NCBI RefSeq assembly: GCF_016427535.1
Contig: NZ_JAELXV010000003.1
Coordinates: 682,001-746,000, forward strand
Reading direction: 5' to 3'
From: Hymenobacter sp. BT559
GTDB lineage: Bacteria > Bacteroidota > Bacteroidia > Cytophagales > Hymenobacteraceae
DNA: 64,000 bases
A program made the position numbers and the translations under genes. The first letter of the stretch is position 1, and each line of letters opens with the position of its first letter. Positions 9,282 through 18,787 of the stretch are shown here, piece by piece. The notes beneath the pieces were generated by a model, which saw only the letters and a list, made by a program, of their open reading frames with translations, was not told where the DNA came from and ran no database searches.

Positions 9282-9815
9282 TTCCTCTCGGTATAATAGG
9301 TGGGTAAGGGATGCAGAAACTGGCGCCCCTAAGCGGGGCCGCCGGCTCATTAGCCGCGTCAATATTAAGTAACTTTTGGCGCCTGGCAGCAAGAGGGGCC
9401 TCTAGCGCACCCTAGGTAGTAGTTGGCTGGCCTTATGCTGAGTGGCTTAGCGCCGCACAACCCGGCCCGCCACAGCTAGGCCAGCACTTCATGCAGCCAA
9501 GTATACTGGTGTAGTGCCGAGCCGGCGAAGTGAGGCGTAGCCACGAGCTCAAGCTTGAGCCGCTGCGAACACCCACGCAAAATAGTTTTTAGGCAGCGGC
9601 CTATCAGAAACGTTTGCGAAGACGATACCGATAGTTTTCGTCAGATATTTTGCTTGCTGTTCAGCTTTTTGGCTTCGCTAGGGCCTGCGAGCTGCCTGTA
9701 CATTTGAGGGGCTTGCGCTGGCCGCCAAAGTAGGCTTTCGCGCAGCAAGCTGCTGGTAACGGCCTCCAAAGTACCCTAGGAGCCTAGCAGCAGCGCTCTC
9801 TATTCCCACCCATCC
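9282..9815. other. 534-bp divergent intergenic region
   Basis: It lies between icd (leftward) and the GH3 gene (rightward) and must hold both promoters, but I see no clear TAnnTTTG pair. It contains two CCTAGG palindromes and no reading frame with family resemblance. Confidence 0.5.
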
Positions 9816-12476
9816 ATGAAACTACCCAAACTCCTCCTGGGCCTGCTGGTATTCGCAGCTACCAGCGCCCAGCGCCCGGCTGCCATTCCTGCGGCGGCCT
9901 ATCCCTTCCAAAACCCGGACTTGCCCATCGACCAGCGCGTTGATGACCTGGTGGGCCGCCTCACGCTGCCCGAAAAGGTGTCGCAGATGCTGAACGCCTC
10001 GCCGGCCATCGACCGCCTAGGTATCCCAGCCTACAACTGGTGGAACGAAGCGCTGCACGGCGTGGCCCGCACCAGCATGAAAACCACGGTGTTTCCGCAG
10101 GCTATTGGCATGGCGGCGACCTTCGACAAAGACGCCATGCTGCAAATGGCGACCATCACCTCCGACGAGGCCCGGGCAGTGCACCAGGAGTACGTGCGGC
10201 GCGGCGAGCGCGGTATTTACCAAGGTCTTACGTTTTGGACGCCCAACATCAACATCTTCCGCGACCCTAGGTGGGGCCGGGGGCAGGAAACCTACGGCGA
10301 AGACCCTTACCTGACCGGGCAGCTGGGCTCAGCATTGGTGAAGGGCTTTCAGGGCGACGACCCGAAGTATTTGAAAATCACGGCGTGCGCCAAGCACTTT
10401 GCCGTGCACAGCGGCCCCGAGCAGCTGCGCCACGAGTTCGACGCCAAAATCAGCGACTACGACCTGTGGGATACGTACCTGCCCGCCTTCCGCGACCTCA
10501 TCGTGGATGCCAAGGTGGCCGGCGTGATGTGTGCCTACAACGCCTACGCCAGCCAGCCCTGCTGCGGCAGCGATGTCTTGATGACCAACATCTTGTATAA
10601 CAAGTGGAAGTTCAAGGGCTACGTCACCTCCGACTGCGATGGGCTCAACGACTTTTGGCAGCATCATAAAACCGACCCCGACGCGGCTACCGCCGCCGCC
10701 AATGCCGTGCTGCACGGCACCGACATCGAGTGCGCCACCGGTAAGCTCTTTACTTACAACTCGCTGCTAGAGTCGGTGCAGAAGAAGCTCATCACGGAGC
10801 AGCAGCTCGATGTGTCGGTGAAGCGGCTCTACAAAATTCGGTTTCAGTTGGGCATGTTCGACCCAGTAGAGCGCGTGAAGTACGCCCAGATTCCGCTGAG
10901 TGTGGTGGAGAGCGCTCCGCACCAGGCCCACGCCCTCAAGATGGCCCGCGAGTCGGTGGTGCTGCTCAAGAACGAGAAGAACACGTTGCCGCTGCGCAAG
11001 GACCTGAAGAAAATCGTGGTCCTAGGTCCCAACGCCAACAACGAAGCCGTGCAGCTCGGCAACTACAATGGCTTTCCGACCGACATCGTGACGCCGCTCG
11101 AAGGCATCCGGGCCAAGGTGGGCAAGAACACCGAAGTGACTTTTGTGCAAGGCGTAGACTACGCCAGCAACACCGTATACGAGCCGCTGGATATCAACAA
11201 GCGCCTGGCCTTCAGCGGTCAGCCGGGCTTTCAGGCCGAATACTTTAAAGGCACCAACCTAGAGGGCGCCCCCGTAGCCACGCGCCAGGAGGCGGGGCTA
11301 GACCGCTACCTAGCCAACGTGAAAATGGAGGTAGCACCTGGCCTGCCTGCCGAAAACTTCTCGGCCCGCTACCGCGCCACCTTCACGCCCGAGAAGACGG
11401 AGGAGCTGGCTTTGCAAATCACGGGCGACGACGGCTACCGCTTATTTCTAGACGACAAGCTGGTGCTCGACAATTGGGCCGGCCGCGGCGTTTCGACCAA
11501 GCAATACGTGCTGCCCGTGACGGCCGGTAAGCCCCTAGGTCTGCGCCTGGAGTATTTGCAGACCGACCGCCGCACCATTCTCAAATTCACCGGCGCGAAG
11601 GTGGTGACCATGAACGCGGCCAACATTCTGGCTCAGGTAAAGGACGCCGATGCTATTGTGATGGTAGGTGGCATTTCACCCCGGCTTGAAGGTGAAGAAA
11701 TGAAAGTGGACGTGCCCGGCTTTAGCGGTGGCGACCGCACCACCATCGGCCTGCCCCAGGTGCAAACCGACTTGCTGAAGGTGCTGCATAGCTCCGGTAA
11801 GCCCGTAGTATTTGCCATGATGACGGGCAGTGCCATTGCCACGCCTTGGGAAGCCGCCAACTTGCCGGCCATCCTCAACACCTGGTACGGTGGGCAAGCG
11901 GCCGGCACCGCACTAGCCGACGTGCTGTTTGGCGACTACAACCCCGCCGGCCGCCTGCCGGTCACCTTCTACAAGTCGGAAATCCAATTGCCGGCCTTCG
12001 ACAACTACAGCATGGAAGGCCGCACTTACCGCTATTTCACCGGCGAGCCGCTGTGGCCCTTTGGCCATGGCCTGAGCTACACTACGTTTAAGTACAGCAA
12101 TTTGAAAGTGCTGTCGAAGACTACCACTGACCAGCCCATTCGGGTAAGTGTAGAGGTGCAGAACACCGGCCAGCGCGCTGGCGACGAGGTAGTGCAGCTC
12201 TACGTGCGGCACCCTGGTGCCACGGGCCGCGTAGCGCGGCACGCGCTCGAAGGCTTCCACCGCATCAACCTAGGGCCGGGCGCCAAGCAGACAGTGCAGT
12301 TCACCCTGACACCGCGCCAGCTGGCGCGCCTCACAGCCCAGGCTCAACGCGTAGAGCTAGCTGAAAAGGTGCAGGTGTTTGTGGGCGGCGGGCAGCCGCT
12401 GGCCGCCGCAGTGTCGGCCGGCCGGGTGCTGAAAACCGATGTCAACCTGACCGGCGCGAAGGTGGTCATCGATTAA
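9816..12476 (+). CDS. Glycoside hydrolase family 3 beta-glucosidase/xylosidase with PA14 insert
   Basis: 886 residues with a short signal peptide (MKLPKLLLGLLVFAATSA), so periplasmic or surface located. The GH3 N-terminal barrel begins with LPEKVSQM and YNWWNEALHGVAR. The catalytic nucleophile is the Asp in VTSDCDG, near residue 272. The GH3 C-terminal domain starts around residue 370 (ESVVLLKNEKNTLPL). A PA14 carbohydrate-binding domain is inserted at about 467-600 (FQAEYFKG ... YRLFLDDKLVLDNW). A fibronectin III-like tail ends the protein (VEVQNTGQRAGDEVVQLYV). The WWNEALHG signature and PA14 insert favour a beta-xylosidase or beta-glucosidase acting on plant oligosaccharides; the exact sugar cannot be read from sequence. 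It precedes two other sugar-active enzymes but shares no operon with them. Confidence 0.93.
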   Translation: MKLPKLLLGLLVFAATSAQRPAAIPAAAYPFQNPDLPIDQRVDDLVGRLTLPEKVSQMLNASPAIDRLGIPAYNWWNEALHGVARTSMKTTVFPQAIGMAATFDKDAMLQMATITSDEARAVHQEYVRRGERGIYQGLTFWTPNINIFRDPRWGRGQETYGEDPYLTGQLGSALVKGFQGDDPKYLKITACAKHFAVHSGPEQLRHEFDAKISDYDLWDTYLPAFRDLIVDAKVAGVMCAYNAYASQPCCGSDVLMTNILYNKWKFKGYVTSDCDGLNDFWQHHKTDPDAATAAANAVLHGTDIECATGKLFTYNSLLESVQKKLITEQQLDVSVKRLYKIRFQLGMFDPVERVKYAQIPLSVVESAPHQAHALKMARESVVLLKNEKNTLPLRKDLKKIVVLGPNANNEAVQLGNYNGFPTDIVTPLEGIRAKVGKNTEVTFVQGVDYASNTVYEPLDINKRLAFSGQPGFQAEYFKGTNLEGAPVATRQEAGLDRYLANVKMEVAPGLPAENFSARYRATFTPEKTEELALQITGDDGYRLFLDDKLVLDNWAGRGVSTKQYVLPVTAGKPLGLRLEYLQTDRRTILKFTGAKVVTMNAANILAQVKDADAIVMVGGISPRLEGEEMKVDVPGFSGGDRTTIGLPQVQTDLLKVLHSSGKPVVFAMMTGSAIATPWEAANLPAILNTWYGGQAAGTALADVLFGDYNPAGRLPVTFYKSEIQLPAFDNYSMEGRTYRYFTGEPLWPFGHGLSYTTFKYSNLKVLSKTTTDQPIRVSVEVQNTGQRAGDEVVQLYVRHPGATGRVARHALEGFHRINLGPGAKQTVQFTLTPRQLARLTAQAQRVELAEKVQVFVGGGQPLAAAVSAGRVLKTDVNLTGAKVVID

Positions 12477-12868
12477 TAAAAACGAACGGCACCCTGCTTA
12501 AAAGGCGAGGCTATGTGGCTTGTAAAGGGCCCCGTAGTCTCGCCTTTTAAGCAGGGTGCCGCAGGCGGTTGGGTCCAGACCACTCCTGCGGCTTCAGCCT
12601 CGGCCGGTACGCCGGCCGTATCGGGCACTAAAAACGTGGGCCGCAACCGCACCGATGCGCCCAAGGCCCCGGGCATGAGCCCAACTGGCCCTTCGCGCGA
12701 AACCCCCGCCCGCGCTCGCCGGGCCATTACCCGTCGCGGTCCGGCTGCGTCAGCCAAGGCGCCCGCGGCACTAGCTTCGGCGCAGTAAGGCGCGCCTGGC
12801 GCATTGGGGGCAATGGCTAGGCAAGGTGTTTGCTACTTTAGCCTACGTACCTTCAACCCGGGCGCCCT
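12477..12868. other. Intergenic region with a long palindrome
   Basis: After the GH3 stop comes a perfect 22-bp inverted repeat (12488-12560). A reading frame of 91 codons (12513-12788, +) starts inside its loop. It encodes an Ala/Pro/Ser/Arg-rich low-complexity peptide with no recognisable domain, and I do not call it a gene. A near -7 element (TACTTTAG, about 12834) precedes the hypothetical gene at 12869. Confidence 0.5.
12488..12560. repeat. Perfect 22-bp inverted repeat
   Basis: Left arm 12488-12509 and right arm 12539-12560 are exact reverse complements (GGCACCCTGC... and ...GCAGGGTGCC) around a 29-nt loop. There is no T run after it, so it is not a simple terminator. It starts 12 bp after the GH3 stop codon and may stabilise the mRNA 3' end or be a mobile palindrome. 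Confidence 0.85.
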
Positions 12869-13309
12869 ATGGATGCTACTTCTTCTCACACACCCAACTA
12901 CGCTACCTCGGAGGCCGCGCTTGCTGGCGTAGCGATACCGCCCGCAGTGGCCCCCGGCCGCCGCCAGCGCCTAGGTGGGGCTGTGGTAGCCACGGCCACT
13001 AAGCTGCTGCCCTTGGTGGCGCTGCTCGATGCCATTCAGCCACAGGTGGCCAACGAGTCGGTTTTTCGCACCAAGCGTAAAAAGATTCGGGCGCACTTCG
13101 ACGAGGTGTATGCAGAGCTGCAAGCCGAGCGGCCTCGGCACAAAGCGCTGGCCCACACGTTTCAGGTCCTCACTGAGCTAGTGCGCGAAGAAACGCGCGA
13201 TATCAGCAAAGATGAATTGAAGCAAGCGGCCAAAGAGGTAGTCTTAGCTACGCTCAAGAACGCGCCCGCGCTCCTCAATGCGGCGCACCAAGCGCGGCTA
13301 TTGGCGTAG
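12869..13309 (+). CDS. Hypothetical helical protein
   Basis: 146 residues, no signal peptide, no family I recognise. The N-terminal third is Ala/Pro-rich and probably disordered. Residues about 65-146 are strongly helical and charged (RTKRKKIRAHFDEVYAEL ... LTELVREETRDISKDELKQAAKE). Codon use and GC match the neighbours, and a near-consensus -7 element lies about 30 bp upstream, so it is probably real. Nothing in its position between the GH3 and GH133 genes indicates a function. Confidence 0.6.
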   Translation: MDATSSHTPNYATSEAALAGVAIPPAVAPGRRQRLGGAVVATATKLLPLVALLDAIQPQVANESVFRTKRKKIRAHFDEVYAELQAERPRHKALAHTFQVLTELVREETRDISKDELKQAAKEVVLATLKNAPALLNAAHQARLLA

Positions 13310-13469
13310 CGATTGCTGCTTAAAAGCCGCTGTGCGCGGCTCGCAGTTTTGGCCTGCGTGCTGCCTTGAGCTGCTCGCTTAGGTACCTGCTTGATGCTAC
13401 CCGGGGCCTAGGTACGCCGTAGTTGCTCGGCGTGGGCCGCCCGTGCCCCGCTCCCTATGCCCGGAAGCC

Positions 13470-15677
13470 ATGCCCGACCAACGCGATATACTGGACGCAA
13501 TGCAAATGACGGTGCCGCACTCGGCCAACCGCATTGCCTCCTTCACTAATAAAGCCGCCGCCTACTATTGCGCCCAAACCCACGCCGTCACGCACCCTGA
13601 GTACTCGTGGTTTGAGGGGCTTAATGTAGCCAAAAACCGCGTGTTTGGCGGCTATGCCCTGTACCACGGCGACTACCTTCTAGACAACAAAACGACCACT
13701 GCTACGGTGTATCCGCATAAGCTGGTGCGCCAGCACGGCCCGGCGCTGCAAGAAGAGCTATGGCTGTTTGATGGCCGCAACCTGCTCGAAATAGACCTAG
13801 GCGGCGCCACGCAGCCCATTAGCTTGCAGCTGAAAGGCGAGGGCGTGCGCTTGTTGCAGCAGCAGGGCGACATTGCGTTTTTCTCGCCGCAAGAGGGAGA
13901 CTTTGTACTAGCCGTAGCGCCTAGGTTGCCGGCGGCTCTCACTCGGCAAGGCGAGCGAGTAATAGCGTCGGGGGCTGGCTTCTTCATTGCCTGCGGCCAA
14001 GACGAGGCAGATGCTACCGCACTGGTGCGTGAAGGCCAGCAGCACGGCCCAGCCCTGAAGCTGGCTCGCCAGCAGCGCCTGCGCCACTTCTTACAAACCA
14101 ATGCCTCCCTAACGGCGAGCGACGACGCGCTGACGCTGGCCCTGCGCTGGCTAGCCATTACCACCGACCAGCTCGTGGCCCAGCAGCAGGGCGATGGCAT
14201 CTACGCTGGCCTGCCGTGGTTTAACGAATACTGGGGGCGCGACGAGTTTATCGCCCTGCCCGGCGCGGTGTTGGTGACCGGGCAGTTTGCCACGGCGCGG
14301 CGCATGCTGCTGGCATTCGCGGAGTTTCAGCAAACCGACCCCGCGTCGAAATACTACGGGCGGGTACCCAACATAGTAAACCCCAGCACCATCGACTATC
14401 ACACCACCGACGGCACGCCGCGCTTTGTGATTGCCTTGCGCGACTACGTGCAGTACTCGGGCGACCTAGACCTAGGGCGGCTACTCTACCCAGCTGTGCA
14501 AGCCAGCATCGAGGGCGCCCTCAAGAATTGGGTTGATGCCAAAAGCTACCTGCTGCACGACGACAACGAAACCTGGATGGACGCCCGTGATGCCAACCAC
14601 GTGGCCTACACCCCCAGGGGCACCCGCGCCAACGATATTCAGGCACTGTGGTACCAGCAGTTGCAAGCTGGCGCCTACTTCGCCGCCTGCGTGCACGACG
14701 ACACCAGCCAAGCGAAATGGGCGCAGCTGGCCGAGCAGGTAAAGCAGCATTTTGAGCAAGACTATCGCCAGTCTACCCACGACTACCTCGCCGACCGCCT
14801 CGACCAGCAGGGCAAGCCCGATTTTACGCTGCGCCCCAACCAGCTCTTCGCCCTCGACCTAGTGGACGACGCTGCCTTCGCGCGCCGCGTGCTGCGCCGC
14901 ACCTGGCAAGAGTTGGTGTATCCTTGGGGCGTGGCCACCCTGGCCCAGCACGACCCGCAATTCCATCCGTACCACCTCGCGCCCGAGTATCATAAAGATG
15001 CGGCCTACCACCGCGGCACCGTCTGGCCCTGGCTCAATGGCATTGCGATGCAGCGCATGCTGGAAGCGGGCCAAGTCGAAACGGCCTACCAGCTCTTTGC
15101 CAACGCCAACCGCCAGGCGCTGACCCTAGGCGTGGTGGGCGGCCTCAGCGAAAACCTGGATGCTTACCCGCACCCCGGCCAAGCGTGGCCCAAGCTCACG
15201 GGTGCTTACCTGCAGGCTTGGTCTAATGCCGAGCAGTTGCGCGTGTGGTACCAGTATTTTCTCGGTATTCGCCCCGACGTGCCCAATCAGCGACTCACGC
15301 TGGCGCCCCGCCTGCCCGCCTCCATTCAGCACCTCGACTACCGCTTCTGCCTAGGTGACGGCTCGGTGGCGGCGCAGTACCAAGCCGGTTCGCAGCGCGT
15401 GTACAGCTACACTTTTCAGGAAATAGCTACCAACGTGCACGTCGCTGTTTTTCCGTTTGAGCCCACTACGGTAGCCGTGCAGCCAGGTAATACGCTTAAA
15501 GTGACGACCAGCGTGCAACAGATGATAGTGGAAGTATTTGAGCAGTCGCGGCTGGTGAGCACAGTTATTGTTGCGCCCTCGGCCGCTCGCCTGGCTCAGC
15601 AAGCACAAAACGATGCAGTGCTGGCGGGCGTGGCGTTTGCACAGCCACTACCGCTGAGCAGTCGCTTGCTAGGATAA
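13470..15677 (+). CDS. Amylo-alpha-1,6-glucosidase (glycogen debranching, GH133-like)
   Basis: 735 residues from the ATG at 13470; a GTG at 13443 in the same frame would add nine residues and cannot be excluded. The N-terminal third is the debranching-enzyme beta-sandwich domain (SANRIASFTNKAAAYY ... GGYALYHGDYLLDN). The C-terminal part is an (alpha/alpha)6 barrel with NEYWGRDEF (about residue 251), WMDARDANH (about 370) and YHRGTVWPWLNG (about 512-523), the pattern of the amylo-1,6-glucosidase family. Such enzymes remove alpha-1,6 branches of glycogen or related glucans after phosphorylase action. There is no signal peptide, so it probably acts on intracellular glycogen. It is monocistronic and convergent with the GH2 gene across a palindrome. 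Confidence 0.88.
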   Translation: MPDQRDILDAMQMTVPHSANRIASFTNKAAAYYCAQTHAVTHPEYSWFEGLNVAKNRVFGGYALYHGDYLLDNKTTTATVYPHKLVRQHGPALQEELWLFDGRNLLEIDLGGATQPISLQLKGEGVRLLQQQGDIAFFSPQEGDFVLAVAPRLPAALTRQGERVIASGAGFFIACGQDEADATALVREGQQHGPALKLARQQRLRHFLQTNASLTASDDALTLALRWLAITTDQLVAQQQGDGIYAGLPWFNEYWGRDEFIALPGAVLVTGQFATARRMLLAFAEFQQTDPASKYYGRVPNIVNPSTIDYHTTDGTPRFVIALRDYVQYSGDLDLGRLLYPAVQASIEGALKNWVDAKSYLLHDDNETWMDARDANHVAYTPRGTRANDIQALWYQQLQAGAYFAACVHDDTSQAKWAQLAEQVKQHFEQDYRQSTHDYLADRLDQQGKPDFTLRPNQLFALDLVDDAAFARRVLRRTWQELVYPWGVATLAQHDPQFHPYHLAPEYHKDAAYHRGTVWPWLNGIAMQRMLEAGQVETAYQLFANANRQALTLGVVGGLSENLDAYPHPGQAWPKLTGAYLQAWSNAEQLRVWYQYFLGIRPDVPNQRLTLAPRLPASIQHLDYRFCLGDGSVAAQYQAGSQRVYSYTFQEIATNVHVAVFPFEPTTVAVQPGNTLKVTTSVQQMIVEVFEQSRLVSTVIVAPSAARLAQQAQNDAVLAGVAFAQPLPLSSRLLG

Positions 15678-15714
15678 TGAAAAAATAGCTTGAGGTGTAT
15701 TGCTCGTTAATTGT

Positions 15715-15832
15715 GGAACCCCACCCACACCCCCGCCCCCTCCCCTCCGGGAGAGGGGAGCCTGACGAATTACAATGTCCGCCTACGGTCGGCTCCCCTC
15801 TCCCGGAGGGGAGGGGCCGGGGGTGGGGTCCT
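15715..15832. repeat. Long GC-rich palindrome (REP-like) between convergent genes
   Basis: Two arms of about 40-55 nt (15715-15772 and 15791-15832) are near reverse complements: CCTCCCCTCCGGGAGAGGGG on the left against CCCCTCTCCCGGAGGGGAGG on the right, with an 18-nt AT-richer loop. Each arm also contains a smaller CTCCGGGAG palindrome. It fills almost the whole 158-bp gap between the GH133 and GH2 genes. Such elements are likely to be dispersed repeats; only one copy is in the window. Confidence 0.8.
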
Positions 15833-15835
15833 ACG

Positions 15836-18766
15836 TTAGAATAAGTCGTTCTTAGCCGGCACCACGTAGGGCTGAGGTTTACCCGTAGTCTTGGGCAGGC
15901 CGAAGAAGAAATAGAGCGTGCGCTTGGTCGGGCCGCCCAGGTGGTTGGCTTCGCTGAGGGGCCCTAGGTTCTTAGTATTGTTATCGAGGTTGAGGGCAAG
16001 TTTGGTACCGATGGGCGGAATGGCATCCAGAAACGAGAAATTGCCGGGCGGCAGCGCGGGCGCGGGCACTGGGCCCGATAAGCCGTAGAAATCAAATAGC
16101 CGCACGAACAAGCCTTTATCGGGGCTGGCGACCAGGAATTTGCCTTCTACCGTATTCATCTCCAGCCACACCACATCGGCAAAATAGCCCTTAAACTCGG
16201 GGTAGAGCCAGGGTGCGGCACCGGTCTGGGTGTTGTTATAAGGGTTTTCCCACACGTTGGTGGTGGGGCCGGCCATCCGGTTTTTCCAAACGCGGTAGGG
16301 GCCCTTGCCCAGCCACTTGGCGCCGAGCACGTAGTTTTCGGGGTAAGTAAATGTGAGCCCCGCGGCCGGGTAGTCGCCCGCAGGCAGGTCGTAGGTATAG
16401 TCGAGGCGCAGCCAGCCATCGGGGCGCAGGGTCCAGCGCACGGTGTTAAGGGCCCCTAGGTAGCGCACTTCTACCACCTCGGCGCCCGCCTCGGTGCGGT
16501 GCGCTAGGCTCTGGAAAGTGGCTGCGCCGCCCACCAGCACCGGCCCGTTGGCAAAGCTGAGCTTGTCGCCGTTGTTGCCTTTCACCTGTCCGATGTAGCC
16601 AGTGCGCTTGCTAAAGCTGATGCTGATGCCGCTGGCTTGCAGCGTGAGTAGGCTGTCGTTTTCGGTTACGGCTACGGCGGCTGGTAGGGCAGGGGCTGTT
16701 GCGGCCGGCTGCTGTGCGGCGGCGGGCGTAGTCGCAGCGGGCAGCATGTCGCGCAGTAGGTTGGCATTTGGGCCGGTCTTCCAGGTCCATTGGTACACTA
16801 GGTTTTTCTGCGGGTCAAAAGCCGAGAGCAGAATGGCGTCGTAGCTCTGCCAGTCCTTAGGTAGCTTTAGGTCGAGCTGGCCGGTGGCGAGCGGCGCTAT
16901 GTTGGGGCTGGCAATGCGGCTTTTCTTGAGCGTACTGTAGCCCGTAAAAACCTCGCCGGGCTGGCGATACTTCACCAGTTCCCACTGAAAAAAGCACTGG
17001 TTGAGGTTGGTAAAATGGTAGCGGTTCTCGACTGCCACACGGCCGTTGAACTTGGCGGGCAATTCCTTCAGCTCAATGCGCACGGGCGAAAAAATCTCCC
17101 GGATGGCGAAGAAGCTGCCTTCTTTCTCGCGGTGCGGGCCCAGTACGCCGTCGGGCGCGTTCACGCCGTTCACGTCGATGATGCCGCGCTGGTCGGTGCG
17201 CACGATGCCCTCATCAACCAACGCCCACAAGAAGCCGCCGCCCGAGCGCTGGGCCTTCCAGTGCAGGTCCCAGAAGTCGGCCAGGGCCGCACCGCCCCCG
17301 CCATCGTCCTGTGAGTGCAAAAACTCGGTGGGCATGTAAATGAGCGAGTCGGCGAGTATCTGCTTGGTGCTGTAGTAGTTCTCGTAGTGGTTGCAGTCGA
17401 TGCCGCTGGCCGCATTGCCTGGCCGGTGGTGCGGGTGAATGACGGGCCGGTTCGACAGGTCGTACTTGCCAAACTCTGCGTCTAGCTCCTTATTAGTGCC
17501 GCCCTCGTTGCCATTGTCCCAGAAAATGATGCTGGGGTGGTTCACGTCCTTGCGCACCATTTCGCGCACCAGCGGGCGGCCAGCCTTGGTGCTATAGGCT
17601 TTTTGCCAGCCCGCTAGCTCGTCGAGCACGTACAGCCCTAGGGAATCGCAAAGGTGCAGAAACTCGGCATCGGGCGGGTAGTGCGACATGCGCACGGCGT
17701 TCATATTCATCTCCTTGATGAGCTTCACGTCCAGCAGATGTATCGAGTCGTTGAGGGTGCGCCCGGTTTCGGGCCACCAGCTGTGGCGGTTGGTGCCCTT
17801 CATTTTTACCTGCGTGCCATTCACGAAAATGCCCTTGCCGCGCCGCACCTCGATGGTGCGAAAACCGAAGGTTTCGGTAGTTTGGTAGAGCGGCTGGCCG
17901 GCCGCTTGCAGCGTGAAGCGGGCGCGGTAGAGGCGCGGTGTTTCGGCGGTCCAGGTCAGGGGTTTGGCTACTTGGGTGCGCAGCTGCACCACCGTGTCGG
18001 TGGCCGTGGCCCGACCTAGGGCCGTGCCTACTACCCGGCCGCTGGTGTCGATGATGTCGGCCTTTACCTCGGCGGCTTGGGTGAGGCCGCGCAGCCCTAC
18101 GTTGGCGGCGAAAAAGCCATCGGCGCGGGCGTTGATGGCGGTATGCGGGATAAATTGCCTAGGCGTGGCCTCGAGGTACACGGGCCGGAAAATGCCGCCA
18201 AATACCCAGTAGTCAGCCAGTCGCTCAGCATTATTTACTGAGGCATCGGCTGACATTTTACTCACCATCACTTCGAGCAAGTTAGCCTGGCCAAACTTCA
18301 GCAGCGGGCTAATGTCATACTTAAACCGGTAGAACGCGCCCTGGTGAATGGGTCCGGCCAACTGGCCATTTACGCGCACTTCGGCGTCGGTCATGGCCCC
18401 TTCAAAGACGATGTAAACCGCCTGATTTTGCCATGCGGCCGGTACCGAGAAGGTGTGCCGGTACTTGCCCTGCTCATCGGCAAAGCGAAAGTTTTTGCCG
18501 TAGGTCTTGTAGTCGCGCCCATAGTTGTAGGCGCCAAACCCCTGCTGCTCCCAGCACGAAGGCACCTGAATAGTAGTCCAGTAGCCGCTTTTGCGCCCGC
18601 TGGTGCAGTAAAAGTCCCAGGTGGCCGTGCGCGTGTTGTCACGCCCCGATAGGTACTGCACCTGCTTTTGCAGTGCGCCGCTCGCTGGGCCAGGCTGCGC
18701 ATTACCAAGGGTAGTTAGTAGTAAAAAGGCTAGAAACAGGGCAGCTAGTGACAAGGGGCGAGGCAT
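15836..18766 (-). CDS. Glycoside hydrolase family 2 beta-galactosidase-like enzyme
   Basis: 976 residues if translation starts at the ATG at 18766, which gives a clean signal peptide (MPRPLSLAALFLAFLLLTTLGNA); an upstream ATG would add seven residues. Domains in order: GH2 sugar-binding sandwich (about 50-210, with WTTIQVPSCWEQQGFG), Ig-like domain (about 215-320), and a TIM barrel (about 325-580). The general acid/base is the Glu of WDNGNEGG (about residue 420) and the likely nucleophile is the Glu of MPTEFLH (about 481). A low-complexity Ala/Pro/Thr/Gln linker near 680-700 joins a C-terminal beta-sandwich domain, as in long-type beta-galactosidases. It is periplasmic or exported. Substrate is not fixed by sequence (beta-galactoside or related). 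Confidence 0.9.
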   Translation of the reverse strand: MPRPLSLAALFLAFLLLTTLGNAQPGPASGALQKQVQYLSGRDNTRTATWDFYCTSGRKSGYWTTIQVPSCWEQQGFGAYNYGRDYKTYGKNFRFADEQGKYRHTFSVPAAWQNQAVYIVFEGAMTDAEVRVNGQLAGPIHQGAFYRFKYDISPLLKFGQANLLEVMVSKMSADASVNNAERLADYWVFGGIFRPVYLEATPRQFIPHTAINARADGFFAANVGLRGLTQAAEVKADIIDTSGRVVGTALGRATATDTVVQLRTQVAKPLTWTAETPRLYRARFTLQAAGQPLYQTTETFGFRTIEVRRGKGIFVNGTQVKMKGTNRHSWWPETGRTLNDSIHLLDVKLIKEMNMNAVRMSHYPPDAEFLHLCDSLGLYVLDELAGWQKAYSTKAGRPLVREMVRKDVNHPSIIFWDNGNEGGTNKELDAEFGKYDLSNRPVIHPHHRPGNAASGIDCNHYENYYSTKQILADSLIYMPTEFLHSQDDGGGGAALADFWDLHWKAQRSGGGFLWALVDEGIVRTDQRGIIDVNGVNAPDGVLGPHREKEGSFFAIREIFSPVRIELKELPAKFNGRVAVENRYHFTNLNQCFFQWELVKYRQPGEVFTGYSTLKKSRIASPNIAPLATGQLDLKLPKDWQSYDAILLSAFDPQKNLVYQWTWKTGPNANLLRDMLPAATTPAAAQQPAATAPALPAAVAVTENDSLLTLQASGISISFSKRTGYIGQVKGNNGDKLSFANGPVLVGGAATFQSLAHRTEAGAEVVEVRYLGALNTVRWTLRPDGWLRLDYTYDLPAGDYPAAGLTFTYPENYVLGAKWLGKGPYRVWKNRMAGPTTNVWENPYNNTQTGAAPWLYPEFKGYFADVVWLEMNTVEGKFLVASPDKGLFVRLFDFYGLSGPVPAPALPPGNFSFLDAIPPIGTKLALNLDNNTKNLGPLSEANHLGGPTKRTLYFFFGLPKTTGKPQPYVVPAKNDLF

Positions 18767-18787
18767 GGTGGCGCGGGGGGTGAGCAA

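Noticed and set aside
12513..12788. 91-codon Ala/Pro-rich frame starting in the loop of the 22-bp palindrome
   Set aside because: Low-complexity product, start inside a hairpin loop, and no domain; not enough to call a gene.
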